This document shows, in pieces, positions 1 through 8,750 of a stretch of 64,000 nt of DNA. Within the stretch, counting starts at the first letter, position 1, and each line of letters starts with the position of its first letter. The stretch comes from Bacteroidota bacterium. GTDB taxonomy: Bacteria; Bacteroidota; Bacteroidia; 2-12-FULL-35-15. Position numbers and translations under genes: made by a program. Location of the stretch: positions 558,001 through 622,000 of the forward strand of contig JAOQAE010000003.1 of assembly GCA_025963725.1 (NCBI GenBank), read 5' to 3'. The notes below the pieces were generated by a model. The model was not told where the DNA came from. It did not search any database and worked only from the letters and a program-made list of their open reading frames with translations.

Positions 1-935
1 CCACTTCCCTGCCGGAAGATGTACAATACAAGGCATTGAAAAAGATCCCGGGATTTGAGAATGTAAAAATGTTCCGTCCGGGCTATGCCATTGAATACGA
101 TTATTTTCCTCCTCAGCAGCTCAGCCTTACTTTAGAAACAAAGCCGGTCGAGAATTTATATTTCGCCGGTCAGATCAATGGAACAACAGGATATGAAGAA
201 GCCGCCTGCCAGGGATTGATGGCGGGAATAAATGCTCACCTGAAAATAAATAATAAAGAGCCGTTTATACTGCAGCGCTCGGAAGCATACATTGGTGTGT
301 TGATAGATGACCTTGTTACAAAAGGTACTGAAGAGCCTTACCGTATGTTTACCTCCCGCGCAGAATACCGCATTTTATTACGTCAGGATAATGCCGATGT
401 TAGGTTAACTCCACGCTCTTATGAGCTCGGACTGGCATCGAAGGAACGCCTCGATAAGGTGAATGAAAAGATCAGAAATGCGAATGAGATCATCTCCTAT
501 TTCAAAAAGGAAAGCATTGATCCGGAAGAGATCAATCCTGCCCTGGAAGTGATCGGCTCCTCCCCTATTACCCAAAAAGTAAAAATGTTCGGAGTGCTTA
601 CGCGTCCTACGATCACTCTCTTAGACTTTGCATTGAGCTCCCCGAAAGTAAAAGAGTTCATTTCAAAATATGATTTAGAGAGCATTGAGCAAGCAGAGAT
701 CCTAATGAAATATGAAGGTTATATTTCAAAGGAACATGAGTTGGCGGATAAACAAATTAAGCTGGAAGATCTGGTGCTGCATGACGACTTTGATTACAAA
801 AGATTAACTTCTTTGTCAGCCGAAGCCCGCGAAAAATTAACCAAGATCCGACCAAGAACCATCGGACAGGCATCCCGTATTTCAGGGATCACTCCATCCG
901 ATATTTCTATTTTAATGGTATATCTCGGAAGATAG
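1..935 (+). CDS. mnmG: MnmG (GidA), tRNA U34 carboxymethylaminomethyl-modifying enzyme, C-terminal part
   Basis: The 5' end lies outside the window; the reading frame is open from base 3. MnmG is the FAD-dependent partner of MnmE and installs the carboxymethylaminomethyl group on wobble U34 of certain tRNAs in the cytoplasm. The visible part has the conserved block with [12 protein letters not shown], then [19 protein letters not shown] (end of the FAD domain), then [22 protein letters not shown], which is highly characteristic of MnmG. The helical C-terminal domain ends with [18 protein letters not shown]. About 310 residues are present, roughly the last half of a usual 620-residue protein. 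The TAG stop overlaps the first parS-like site by two bases. The gene is commonly near the replication origin in bacteria, which fits the parS cluster downstream. Confidence 0.97.
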   Translation, partial: TSLPEDVQYKALKKIPGFENVKMFRPGYAIEYDYFPPQQLSLTLETKPVENLYFAGQINGTTGYEEAACQGLMAGINAHLKINNKEPFILQRSEAYIGVLIDDLVTKGTEEPYRMFTSRAEYRILLRQDNADVRLTPRSYELGLASKERLDKVNEKIRNANEIISYFKKESIDPEEINPALEVIGSSPITQKVKMFGVLTRPTITLLDFALSSPKVKEFISKYDLESIEQAEILMKYEGYISKEHELADKQIKLEDLVLHDDFDYKRLTSLSAEAREKLTKIRPRTIGQASRISGITPSDISILMVYLGR

Positions 936-949
936 TTCCACGTGAAACA
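934..949. other. parS-like centromere site 1
   Basis: The core GTTCCACGTGAAAC matches the widely conserved ParB-binding parS consensus TGTTNCACGTGAAACA at every core position; only the outermost left base differs. It begins on the last two bases of the mnmG stop codon. It is the first of six such sites within 1.9 kb. Confidence 0.85.
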
Positions 950-1284
950 TATTACTAAGTGATATTAAAACATTAACCAGATTCTCGATGGCTGTAAATG
1001 TCACTTCGAGTTCGACCGCAGGGAGAGAATAATCATTACCGTTCGACTTGTTCTCGATACGCTCGTACCTCGCACTCGAACTGACGTTAGTACGATTTCG
1101 TCCGAGTATTGGTATCACTCCGGAAGAAGGATTTAGAATATTGTGTTCAATATGTTCCCGACCCATAGATGTCACTTCGAGTTCGACCGAAGGGAGAGTA
1201 TCGAGAAGTGAACATCACGTAAGAGGGGACGGTCTGTGATTTAAGCTTGTTCTTGTTCTTAAAGAGTATGTCAGGGATGATAGA

Positions 1285-1300
1285 TGTTTCACGTGAAACA
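1285..1300. other. parS-like centromere site 2, perfect palindrome
   Basis: TGTTTCACGTGAAACA is a perfect 16-bp palindrome and an exact match to the classical parS consensus. It stands between a B-unit and an A-unit of the compound repeat. Confidence 0.92.
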
Positions 1301-1509
1301 TTTAAATGATTCTCATGTTTGTGCGTTGTCATTTCGAGCGAAGTCGAGAAGGCATGAAGAATCATTACCGTTCGACTTGTTCTCGATACGCTCGTACCTC
1401 GCACTCGAACTGACGTTTGAGTTCTACTCGTCCATAGATGTCACTTCGAGTTCGACCGCAGGGAGAGTATCGAGAAGTAAACATCATAGAGGCATATCAA
1501 AAAAATAGA

Positions 1510-1525
1510 TGTTCCACGTGAAACA
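1510..1525. other. parS-like centromere site 3
   Basis: TGTTCCACGTGAAACA matches the parS consensus at all 16 positions, allowing the variable fifth base. It lies just before the third A-unit of the repeat array. Confidence 0.9.
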
Positions 1526-1663
1526 TCTAATGATTTGTGCGTTGTCATTCGAGCGAAGTCGAGAAAGCGTAAAGAATTGCATTACCGTTCGACTTGTTCT
1601 CGATACGCTCGTGCCTCGCACTCGAACTGACGTTTAGTTCTACTTCGTTCTTAACGATAGGTA

Positions 1664-1679
1664 CGTTCCACGTGAAACA
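1664..1679. other. parS-like centromere site 4
   Basis: CGTTCCACGTGAAACA differs from the parS consensus only at the first base. It lies just before the fourth A-unit of the repeat array. Confidence 0.87.
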
Positions 1680-1979
1680 TTAACGGTTACCATGTTTGTG
1701 CGTGCGTTGTCATTTCGAGAGAAGTCGAGAAAGCGCGAAGAATTGCATTACCATTCAACTTGTTTCGATACGCTCGTGCCTCGCACTCGAACTGACGTTT
1801 AAGTTCTCTTCGTTTGAGTAGTTCGGCCGCAGGGTTCGATCGAAGGGAGAGTATCGAGAAGGGAACATCACATAGAATCTGTATAAATCCATTATTTAAA
1901 GCTGGTTCGCAGACTTCGATAGTTTTACTTTTATCGGCGCCTTACTTTTATAACCAGCTGACTTGATCTTTTAACTGCT

Positions 1980-2861
1980 ATGCAAAATTTAACTAATTGT
2001 CCCGTTTGTAATTCAACTGCATTCATTCCATTTATGAAGTGTAAAGACAATACTGTTTCACGTGAAACTTTTCAAATTGTAAAGTGTAATTCATGTGGAT
2101 TCAAGTTTACGAACCCACGCCCTGAACCTTCAGAACTCGGTAGATATTATAAGTCGGAAGAATATGTTTCTCACTCTAACACCAAGAAAGGATTCATTAA
2201 TTCTACCTATCAATCTGTCCGGAAATATACCTTACTGAAAAAGCTTCAGCTGATCTCCAAGTATTACAAAACCGGAAGGATCCTGGACATTGGATGCGGA
2301 ACGGGTGAGTTTTTAAATACCTGTAAAAGCGCTAAATGGGAAACTATAGGGATTGAACCAGATGATGATGCCCGTAACATGGCGATAAAAAATTATGGTT
2401 TGGATGTAAGGGGAGAAGCAGAACTGAAGAATTTACATGATGAATCCTTTCACATTATAACCATGTGGCATGTCTTGGAACACGTCCCAAATCTCAATGA
2501 ACGAATTGAAGAATTAAGACGATTAATAAAACCTACCGGGATCATCATCATCGCTGTTCCAAACTGCAACTCCCTGGATGCAAAAATTTACAAAGAGAAC
2601 TGGGCCGCCTATGATGTGCCCCGTCACTTGTATCACTTTACACCGGCTGATATGGAAACCTTATTCCGTAAGCATGGGTTAAAAGTATTCAGTATTCTGC
2701 CCATGATCTTTGATTCTTTTTACGTCTCCATGCTCAGTGAGAAGATCAAAACAGGAAAAACAAATATCATTCGTTCCACGTGGAACGGATTACGTTCCAA
2801 TCTTTCTGCCCTCAAATCCGGAAGAACCTCTTCCAGCCAGATCTACCTAATCAGGAAATAA
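1980..2861 (+). CDS. class I SAM-dependent methyltransferase with N-terminal zinc-binding motif
   Basis: This 293-residue protein has two CxxC pairs at its N terminus (Cys7/Cys10 and Cys36/Cys39), likely binding zinc as in many Methyltransf_23-type proteins. A Rossmann methyltransferase domain follows, with motif I LDIGCGTGEF near residues 103-112 and the post-motif MWHVLEHVPN. The substrate cannot be told from sequence; relatives often act in surface-polysaccharide or lipid pathways. The ATG at 1980 is chosen because the zinc motif follows directly. The coding sequence carries two parS-like sites: codons 26-30 read VSRET from one, and codons 265-269 read RSTWN from the other. The gene may therefore be kept partly as a platform for the partitioning centre, which is inference. 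Confidence 0.85.
   Translation: MQNLTNCPVCNSTAFIPFMKCKDNTVSRETFQIVKCNSCGFKFTNPRPEPSELGRYYKSEEYVSHSNTKKGFINSTYQSVRKYTLLKKLQLISKYYKTGRILDIGCGTGEFLNTCKSAKWETIGIEPDDDARNMAIKNYGLDVRGEAELKNLHDESFHIITMWHVLEHVPNLNERIEELRRLIKPTGIIIIAVPNCNSLDAKIYKENWAAYDVPRHLYHFTPADMETLFRKHGLKVFSILPMIFDSFYVSMLSEKIKTGKTNIIRSTWNGLRSNLSALKSGRTSSSQIYLIRK
2054..2069. other. parS-like centromere site 5, inside a coding sequence
   Basis: TGTTTCACGTGAAACT matches the parS consensus at 15 of 16 positions. It encodes residues 26-30 of the methyltransferase, between the two CxxC pairs. parS sites inside genes are well known in other bacteria. Confidence 0.85.
2772..2787. other. parS-like centromere site 6, inside a coding sequence
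   Basis: CGTTCCACGTGGAACG is a perfect 16-bp palindrome with the parS core CACGTG and GTTCC/GGAAC arms. The right arm reads GGAAC instead of GAAAC, so affinity for ParB may differ. It lies near the 3' end of the methyltransferase gene. Confidence 0.7.
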
Positions 2862-3353
2862 TCTATTTTATTTTTCATCCAAATTTCACTCTTCCAAAAA
2901 AGGCAAGGGGATAATTATGGTCGGTAGATCTTCATCGATCAATTTTTCATATTAGATCTCCAACACACTTTTTTACACTGATAACCAAAACTAATTTCGT
3001 AATTAAGAATTGACTATTAAAAAAGTCCAAATTGACTTTCTAAAACTAAGAATGAGATTCCTAAATCATCTTCGCCTGGACGCAACACATTAGATCCAAA
3101 ATCTTTGTTTTTATTGAAATGACGTACTGTAACACACAAAACCCTCAAAAATCTCATCCTCTGAGCTAAAGCAGGCGTTTTAAAGCGTTAAACAGCCTCT
3201 GGAGTGTCAGTGTATGAAAACACGAAGAACGTGCGTGAGATCAAATAAAAAGACTATCCCTCTGTACTCCGCTGATAGTGGAAGAAAGCAGGATTTGACT
3301 GCGGTTTTTGCCCTAAATTTTCCAAAACTCACCGGAAAATCTAAAATCACCGT
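2862..3353. other. gene-free stretch without recognisable content
   Basis: About 490 A+T-rich bases between the methyltransferase and the DUF486 gene. I see no tRNA, strong hairpin, repeat or convincing open frame. A minus-strand open frame over 3207-3785 is mostly the mirror of the DUF486 gene and is not accepted. Confidence 0.5.
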
Positions 3354-3361
3354 TATTTTTG
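3354..3361 (+). promoter_or_regulatory. candidate -7 element for the DUF486 gene
   Basis: TATTTTTG fits the Bacteroidota -7 consensus TAnnTTTG and lies 19 bases before the ATG at 3381. No TTG is found at the expected -33 position, so the call rests on one element only. Confidence 0.4.
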
Positions 3362-3380
3362 AGGCATAAAATTTCTGCTT

Positions 3381-3749
3381 ATGAAAGGATTCTGGACGAT
3401 CATCCTGCTGGTGCTTTCTAACACCTTTATGACCTTTGCCTGGTACGGCCATCTCAAATTCAAGGAAATGAAATGGTTTGAGAACCTCGGGCTGATCAGT
3501 ATTGTGCTCATCAGCTGGGGAATTGCGCTGTTCGAATATTTTTTCCAGGTACCCGCAAACAGGCTTGGATTCAGGGAAAATGGCGGGCCCTTCAGCCTGG
3601 TGGAGCTCAAAGTGATCCAGGAAGTGATCACGCTCACCGTGTTTGTCGGCTTTACACTGCTGTTCTTCAAAGGGGAGACATTCCGCTGGAATCATGCTGT
3701 AGGCTTCGCTTTCCTGGTGCTGGCCGTTTATTTCATCTTCAAAAAATAG
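3381..3749 (+). CDS. DMT-type small membrane protein, DUF486 family
   Basis: A 122-residue protein with four predicted membrane helices (about residues 5-20, 35-55, 78-97 and 103-120). The order and the segment SNTFMTFAWYGHLK, followed by the NRLGF block, fit the DUF486 family, a branch of the drug/metabolite transporter superfamily. The transported substrate of this family is not established. Family members are normally 110-120 residues, so the gene is complete. The metB/metC-like gene starts 35 bases downstream on the same strand and may be co-transcribed. Confidence 0.85.
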   Translation: MKGFWTIILLVLSNTFMTFAWYGHLKFKEMKWFENLGLISIVLISWGIALFEYFFQVPANRLGFRENGGPFSLVELKVIQEVITLTVFVGFTLLFFKGETFRWNHAVGFAFLVLAVYFIFKK

Positions 3750-3784
3750 CAGGATCTTAATTTTCAATTTAAAAATCACCATCA

Positions 3785-4942
3785 ATGGACATTTCCTACA
3801 TCCTGAATCACCTTGGCGAAGAACGCGATGAATACTACGGTTCCGTGGCTCCGCCGATTTTCCAGAGCAGTAATTTCTGCTTTAAAAATGTGGCTGAAAT
3901 GCGGGAAAAGCTAACCCGGGAACTCGAAACGCCTTTCTACACAAGAGGCTATAACCCAACGGTAGCAACGCTCAGGAAGAAGCTGGCGGCGCTTGAAAAG
4001 GCGGAAGATGCGCTCGTTTTTTCAAGCGGGAGCGCAGCCGTTGCTGCAGCGGTGATGAGTGTTGTGAAAGGCGGCGATCACGTGATCTGCGTGCAGAAGC
4101 CCTACAGCTGGACCAGCAATTTACTAACGAAATACCTCGCAAAATATGGTGTTACAAGCACGTTCGTGGATGGGAGGGAAGCCGATAATTTTGAAAAGGC
4201 CATCCGACCGGAAACAAGGCTGATCTACCTGGAAAGCCCGAATTCATTGACCTTTGAGATGCAGGACATAGAGGCGGTGGTGAAGATCGCAAAAGCGAAC
4301 GGCATTGTAACGATCATGGATAACAGCTATAATTCCCCGCTGAACCAGAACCCGGTTGCAATGGGGGTCGACCTGGTGCTGCACTCGGGAACGAAGTACA
4401 TCAACGGGCACAGCGATGTGGTTTGCGGTGTGGTATGTGGCAGCAGGGAACGAATTATGAAAATGATGGCGGAGGAGTACATGACGATCGGCAGCTGTAT
4501 TTCACCGCACGATGCCGCCCTCATTATACGCGGTTTAAGAACAATTGAGCTGCGGGTTAACCAAAGTGCCGTCAGCACTAAAAAAGTGGCTGATTTCCTC
4601 GAAAAGCACCCTAAAATAAAGCAGCTGAACTATCCCTTCTCGTCCAATAACCCGCAGCTTGAGCTGGCCAAAAAGCAGATGAAGCAGGGAGGCGGACTCC
4701 TTTCGATCGTGATCGACGCTGAGAACGAGGCGGCTGTAGAGCGTTTCTGCGACAGCCTGAAGCGTTTTATCATGGCCACTTCCTGGGGAGGGCACGAATC
4801 GCTGATCTTCCCGCTCTGCGCGCTGGCAGCAAGCAAAAGTTTTGAAAACCCTCTGCCATGGAACATGGTAAGGTTATACATTGGTTTGGAGGATGCAGAT
4901 CTCCTGATCGAAGACCTGGAACAGGCGCTGGAGAAAGTTTAA
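3785..4942 (+). CDS. Cys/Met-metabolism PLP-dependent enzyme (cystathionine lyase or synthase type)
   Basis: This 385-residue enzyme belongs to the fold-type I PLP family that includes MetB, MetC and cystathionine gamma-lyase. Visible motifs are the PLP phosphate-binding segment SSGSAA (about residues 80-85), the ESPNS block near 150-154, the PLP-pyridine aspartate in IMDNSYNSP (about 179), and the Schiff-base lysine in HSGTKYINGHSD (Lys204). The C terminus has the MVRLYIGLED block. It would interconvert cystathionine, cysteine or homocysteine in the cytoplasm; sequence alone does not separate beta-lyase, gamma-lyase and gamma-synthase activity. Its last four bases overlap the end of the convergent dioxygenase gene. 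Confidence 0.88.
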   Translation: MDISYILNHLGEERDEYYGSVAPPIFQSSNFCFKNVAEMREKLTRELETPFYTRGYNPTVATLRKKLAALEKAEDALVFSSGSAAVAAAVMSVVKGGDHVICVQKPYSWTSNLLTKYLAKYGVTSTFVDGREADNFEKAIRPETRLIYLESPNSLTFEMQDIEAVVKIAKANGIVTIMDNSYNSPLNQNPVAMGVDLVLHSGTKYINGHSDVVCGVVCGSRERIMKMMAEEYMTIGSCISPHDAALIIRGLRTIELRVNQSAVSTKKVADFLEKHPKIKQLNYPFSSNNPQLELAKKQMKQGGGLLSIVIDAENEAAVERFCDSLKRFIMATSWGGHESLIFPLCALAASKSFENPLPWNMVRLYIGLEDADLLIEDLEQALEKV

Positions 4943-5622
4943 ACTTCGGCCCACATGCGCAGGAGGTTGCTCCAGGCCTGGAGCACGCCTTGTGTTTCCA
5001 CCGATTGCGCATCCTTCGCGGCAAGCAGGCTGTGCGTTCTTTTAAGATCGGAGAGCAGCAGTCGCTGCTCCATGGAACGAACCGAGCACTGGATCCAGCT
5101 TACGGCAGCCACGCGCACGCCGCTGCGCACATCATTCACACAATGCACATATTGGCAGGGATACACAATGGCATCGCCCATAGCGGGCTTGTAGGAAGTA
5201 TCGCCCTTATCGGTACGGATCACCAGCTCGCCGCCTTCATAGGTGGAAGGATCGCTGAGAAAGATGGTCATGGCAAGGTCGGTGCGCACGGGAGGATTTC
5301 CCATCACCGGGCTGTCGACATGCCAGCCATAACCCATACCCGGCTCACATTTGCTGAAAAGAAAAGGATAAACGCGCGCAGCATACAATTCCACCTGGAA
5401 CTTCGGCTCCTGCATCAGCGCCATGCCGATCACCTGCTGCAATTGCGGCATTACGCTGTGGTCGTTCATGTCTACCTGCAGGTTGCGTTTTACCTCGCGT
5501 GCCGCATCGGTGGCTGTGAGCCTGCCGTCGGCAAACGGTGCATTCGCAAGCAGCTGCTGAACGGCGGCAAGCATTTCCGCATTCAGCAATCCGGGTAGGT
5601 GGTGTATGTACGGTGTGTTCAT
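4939..5622 (-). CDS. PKHD-type Fe(II)/2-oxoglutarate dioxygenase, YbiX/PiuC-like
   Basis: A 227-residue soluble protein like the YbiX/PiuC hydroxylases, which are often tied to iron uptake. The metal-binding triad is visible as His101 and Asp103 in GWHVDSP and His160 in QYVHCVNDV. Arg170 in the following SGVRVAAVSW is placed to bind 2-oxoglutarate. The FLSDPSTYEGGELVI block is typical of the family. The ATG at 5622 is preferred over a TTG five codons upstream, because relatives start close to this point. It begins only 18 bases after the end of the upstream helicase gene, so the two are probably co-transcribed. Its 3' end overlaps the convergent PLP-enzyme gene by four bases. Confidence 0.9.
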   Translation of the reverse strand: MNTPYIHHLPGLLNAEMLAAVQQLLANAPFADGRLTATDAAREVKRNLQVDMNDHSVMPQLQQVIGMALMQEPKFQVELYAARVYPFLFSKCEPGMGYGWHVDSPVMGNPPVRTDLAMTIFLSDPSTYEGGELVIRTDKGDTSYKPAMGDAIVYPCQYVHCVNDVRSGVRVAAVSWIQCSVRSMEQRLLLSDLKRTHSLLAAKDAQSVETQGVLQAWSNLLRMWAEV

Positions 5623-5640
5623 GAGAAAAGGGGTCAATGC

Positions 5641-6918
5641 TTAATGTCCGGCAGTTTTCGGCCTTCCCGTCCATCTTCTTTGCTTCCCCGGGGCAGCGGC
5701 AGCACCTTGCTGCTTCGGCCTCTGATGCTGGGATCCGCCTCTTCGCTGCTGCTGTTGCGGCGCTGCTTTTACGGGATTATGGTCCATCAGCGGAAATGCA
5801 TGATTATCGATCACCGGAATCTTTTTAGAGATCAGCTTTTCAATGTCTTTCAGGTATGCTTTTTCCTCTGCATCGCAGAAAGAGAATGCCGTTCCGTTAG
5901 CTCCCGCGCGGCCTGTACGGCCAATGCGGTGCACATATGTTTCCGCAATGTTCGGAATCTCGTAATTGATCACATATTCGAGGTCATCCACATCGATGCC
6001 CCTTGCGGCGATATCGGTTGCAACAAGCACGCGGATGGTCTGCGCTTTAAAGCCTGATAAGGCGCGCTGACGGGCGTTCTGGCTTTTGTTGCCATGGATC
6101 GCTTCCGCTTTGATGTTGGCTTTTACAAGCACTTTTACAACCTTGTCGGCACCGTGCTTGGTGCGTGTGAACACCAGCGCTGTTTTAACGTCCTTGTCTT
6201 TCAGTATGTCGACCAGCAGGTTGTTTTTATTTCCCTTGTCAACAAAATAAACAAATTGCTTAATAGTATCCGCAGTTGATGAAACCGGCGTAACCTCCAC
6301 CTTTGAAGGGTTTTCGAGGATGGTGTTGGCAAGCTTCACAATTTCTGGCGGCATGGTGGCCGAGAAGAAAAGCGACTGGCGTTTTTTAGGAAGCGCCAGC
6401 AATAATTTTTTTACATCGTGGATAAAGCCCATGTCGAGCATACGATCGGCCTCATCGAGCACAAAAATTTCAATGTCCTTGAGGGTGATGTGGCGCTGGT
6501 TCATAAGATCCAGCAGCCTTCCCGGGGTTGCCACCAGGATGTCGACGCCGTTCTGCAGCGCGGAAGTTTGTGAATACTGGTTCACGCCTCCGAAGATCAC
6601 GGTGCATTTAAGACCGGTGTGCCGTCCGTAATTGTTAAAGCTTTCGCCGATCTGGATCGCCAGCTCCCTTGTTGGTGTTACAATAAGGCTGCGGATCTTT
6701 CTTTTTTTATCGTAGGTCTTGTTTGCGCTTAAAAGCTGGAGGATCGGGATGGCGAATGCTGCTGTTTTCCCTGTGCCGGTTTGTGCGCAGCCCAGTAAGT
6801 CGGTTCCTTCTAAAACGATCGGGATGGCTTTTGCCTGGATGGGTGTTGGTGTTGTGTAGCCCTCTTCTTTTAAAGCCTTGAGGATAGGCTCAATAATGTT
6901 TAATGAATCAAATTGCAT
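5641..6918 (-). CDS. rhlE: DEAD-box RNA helicase, RhlE-like
   Basis: A 425-residue ATP-dependent RNA helicase with the full motif set: Q motif [11 protein letters not shown] (about residues 19-29), Walker A AQTGTGKT, Ia PTRELA, Ib TPGR, DEAD box [42 protein letters not shown] and [14 protein letters not shown]. The motif set and length are typical of the RhlE group. The C-terminal tail of about 50 residues is rich in Arg, Gln and Gly and is likely a non-specific RNA-binding tail. Role by family: ribosome assembly, RNA turnover and cold adaptation. A TACCTTTG -7 element stands about 60 bases upstream. Confidence 0.95.
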   Translation of the reverse strand: MQFDSLNIIEPILKALKEEGYTTPTPIQAKAIPIVLEGTDLLGCAQTGTGKTAAFAIPILQLLSANKTYDKKRKIRSLIVTPTRELAIQIGESFNNYGRHTGLKCTVIFGGVNQYSQTSALQNGVDILVATPGRLLDLMNQRHITLKDIEIFVLDEADRMLDMGFIHDVKKLLLALPKKRQSLFFSATMPPEIVKLANTILENPSKVEVTPVSSTADTIKQFVYFVDKGNKNNLLVDILKDKDVKTALVFTRTKHGADKVVKVLVKANIKAEAIHGNKSQNARQRALSGFKAQTIRVLVATDIAARGIDVDDLEYVINYEIPNIAETYVHRIGRTGRAGANGTAFSFCDAEEKAYLKDIEKLISKKIPVIDNHAFPLMDHNPVKAAPQQQQRRGGSQHQRPKQQGAAAAPGKQRRWTGRPKTAGH

Positions 6919-6979
6919 ATGAATGGTTTAACAGAAAATATTTCGTTGAAAAGAAAAAATGTTCCGGAGTTAATAGCTG

Positions 6980-6987
6980 CAAAGGTA
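6980..6987 (-). promoter_or_regulatory. candidate -7 element for the rhlE-like gene
   Basis: On the minus strand the bases read TACCTTTG, fitting the Bacteroidota -7 consensus TAnnTTTG. Transcription from here would leave a 5' leader of roughly 55 bases before the ATG at 6918. No clear TTG is found at -33. Confidence 0.5.
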
Positions 6988-7023
6988 CGAAAAATAAATG
7001 GAATGGGTTTTTGAGGCATCCGC

Positions 7024-8505
7024 TCAGAGCGTTGCGATCTTTATTTTCTTGCCAGGTACAAGGGTGAATTTTTCACCGAATCCGTTGAGCTTTTTGAGGG
7101 CATCCACCGTGGTGCCGTTGGCTTTCGCGATCTTAAAAAGCGAGTCGCCTTTTTTCACCGTGTAGTATTTGTAGCCGCCGGCGCTTGTGGTGGCTTCTCT
7201 TTTCTCGGGGCTTGCAGCTGCAGTTGTTGTTTTTTTCTCGGCCGGTTTTTTCTCGTACAGGTAGATCGTGAGCTTCCTGCCGGGCTTCACGGTGCTGCTC
7301 TTAATGCCGTTCCACTGCTTCAGGTCGGCAACGCTGCATCCGTAGCGCTTGGCGATCGTGCTCAGGTGCTCGCCGCTTTTCACCGTATGGATCTTGATGC
7401 TTTCCTGTGAAGCAAGGATCTCGCTGCTTTTGAGTGTGTCTTTTTTATAGAAGTTGTAAATGTTGCTCTCGTTATTGATAAAGGTGCCGATCTTGGTGGA
7501 TGGCAGCACAAGGTAACTGGTCTCTTCCGGCAACACGGGGATCACATTCTTCTTGTAGCTTGGATTGAGGTACTGGAGGTCTTCCACCGGGATCTCCAGC
7601 ACAGCCGAGATCTGGTCAAAGGAGATCTGTTTTTTCACAACAACCGTATCCACCGAAAGAAATGTTTTTTTCGGGATGGCGGAATACATGTTGTGCTCCG
7701 ATGTGTAGTTCATCACATAGTTCACGGCGATGAATGCCGGCACGTAGCCCTGTGTTTCCTTTGGTAAATAAGGGCGGATCTCCCAGTAGGTTTTTTTGCC
7801 GCCGCTTCTGCGGATGGCCCTGTTCACGGTTCCCGGTCCGCCGTTGTAGGCAGCAAGCACCATCTGCCAGTCGTTGAACAGTCCGTAGAGGTATTGAAAA
7901 TACTCGCAGGCTGCAATGGTTGATTTGTAAGGGTCGCAGCGCTCATCCACATACGACGAAACTTTTAACCCGTAAATTTTTCCTGTCGGGTACATGAACT
8001 GCCAGAGCCCCATGGCGCCTGCACGGCTTTTGGCCATAGGGTTGAGCGCCGATTCGCAGATCGCCAGGTATTTCAGCTCGAGCGGAAGGTTGTATTTATC
8101 GAGCTGCTCCTCGAACAGCGGGAAATACAGCTGGGAAAGCGCCATCATCCTCGAAACAAGCTCACGCTTGCGCATGGTGTACATTTCGATATAGCCTTTT
8201 ACCACGCTGTTGTACTGCAAGTCGAAAGGAGAAGCCGCATCGATCTTTGCAAGGCGCGCCTCGTAAGTGGTTTCATCGTAGCGTGGAACGGAATCTTTCG
8301 GAAACTGGAATTTCGGGTTCTTTGGGTAATTGATCTTTGCATAGCCTTTTTCAAAAAGGTTGAGCTTGTAAAGGCTGTCGAGGGCGGATGCGATAGGGTC
8401 GTCCTGCAGCTGTTCGGCGCCGGCAGACGTTTGTGCTGGCAGCGATTGGCCCGCACACACACATAAAAACATAAAAGCCCACAGGAATTTCTTTACGCGG
8501 ATCAT
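7024..8505 (-). CDS. membrane-bound lytic murein transglycosylase with two LysM domains (MltD-like)
   Basis: A 493-residue exported protein that would cleave peptidoglycan glycan strands. It has a signal peptide (about residues 1-24, ending PAQT), then a GH23 lysozyme-like domain at about 130-280. The catalytic Glu151 lies in AICESALNP, followed by AGAMGLWQFM and the VLAAYNGGPG motif. Two LysM peptidoglycan-binding repeats follow at about 374-417 (HTVKSGEHLSTIAKRYGCSV) and 448-492 (YTVKKGDSLFKIAKANG). This architecture matches MltD. A complete TTG/TAnnTTTG promoter lies just upstream, so the gene appears to have its own transcript. Confidence 0.95.
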   Translation of the reverse strand: MIRVKKFLWAFMFLCVCAGQSLPAQTSAGAEQLQDDPIASALDSLYKLNLFEKGYAKINYPKNPKFQFPKDSVPRYDETTYEARLAKIDAASPFDLQYNSVVKGYIEMYTMRKRELVSRMMALSQLYFPLFEEQLDKYNLPLELKYLAICESALNPMAKSRAGAMGLWQFMYPTGKIYGLKVSSYVDERCDPYKSTIAACEYFQYLYGLFNDWQMVLAAYNGGPGTVNRAIRRSGGKKTYWEIRPYLPKETQGYVPAFIAVNYVMNYTSEHNMYSAIPKKTFLSVDTVVVKKQISFDQISAVLEIPVEDLQYLNPSYKKNVIPVLPEETSYLVLPSTKIGTFINNESNIYNFYKKDTLKSSEILASQESIKIHTVKSGEHLSTIAKRYGCSVADLKQWNGIKSSTVKPGRKLTIYLYEKKPAEKKTTTAAASPEKREATTSAGGYKYYTVKKGDSLFKIAKANGTTVDALKKLNGFGEKFTLVPGKKIKIATL

Positions 8506-8528
8506 AATAACTGATTTACCTCTCTCTA

Positions 8529-8559
8529 CAAACTTAACAATGATACTTTAAAATACCAA
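8529..8559 (-). promoter_or_regulatory. promoter of the lytic transglycosylase gene
   Basis: On the minus strand: TTG at 8559-8557, a 20-base spacer, then TAAGTTTG at 8536-8529. Both elements of the Bacteroidota primary-sigma consensus are present. The predicted start lies about 17-20 bases before the ATG at 8505. Confidence 0.7.
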
Positions 8560-8642
8560 GAAAGATTAGACGAGTAAAGCGTATTTATCAACGAAAAATT
8601 GTTGATGGGGGAATTTTAGCGCGGGAGAGGGGTTGTTTGGTT

Positions 8643-8672
8643 TCTCGCAGAGGCGCAAAGAGCGCAGAGAAG
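8643..8672. repeat. short interspersed repeat (GCAGAGGCGCAAAG type)
   Basis: This tract contains CTCGCAGAGGCGCAAAG and GCGCAGAGA. Related sequence in inverse orientation is at 39761-39823. It lies in the 245-base gap between the CPBP gene and the transglycosylase promoter and encodes nothing apparent. Confidence 0.6.
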
Positions 8673-8750
8673 GGCTTGGTATATTTTACCCGTATGAAGG
8701 TGTGTATCCGAATAAACTTTAGCCCGGAAAGGCTCTAAGGGGCAGATATA

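Larger units (their letters stand above)
1000..1871. repeat. compound intergenic repeat array interleaved with parS-like sites
   Basis: The 1044-base gap between mnmG and the methyltransferase gene is built of repeats. A-units of about 90 bases (1000-1089, 1328-1418, 1544-1635, 1709-1800) begin GTCAYTTCGAG and end CTCGAACTGACGTT. B-units of about 50 bases (1171-1219, 1440-1488, 1820-1871) contain GGGAGAGTATCGAGAAG. A-units contain inverted GTTCGA/TCGAAC arms, so they can fold into hairpins. The order is parS-A-B, parS-A-B, parS-A, parS-A-B, with a short shared linker GTTTGTGCGTTGTCA between parS and A in copies 2 to 4 (shortened in copy 3). The parS site therefore appears to be part of the duplicated unit. 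Short open frames in this tract are products of the repeat and are not considered genes. Confidence 0.85.

Noticed and set aside
1048-1508. Short plus-strand frames in the mnmG-methyltransferase gap
   Set aside because: They are translations of the compound repeat; both contain the same repeated peptides and no family.
1943-1950. TACTTTTA before the methyltransferase gene (also at 54064) as a -7 element
   Set aside because: It deviates from TAnnTTTG at the last base and no TTG stands at -33; kept only as a weak possibility.
2862-3353. RNA gene in the gap before the DUF486 gene
   Set aside because: No cloverleaf, strong hairpin or terminator-like structure could be found by eye.
3207-3785. 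192-residue minus-strand frame across the DUF486 gene
   Set aside because: It overlaps nearly the whole of a recognised gene on the other strand and shows no family features.
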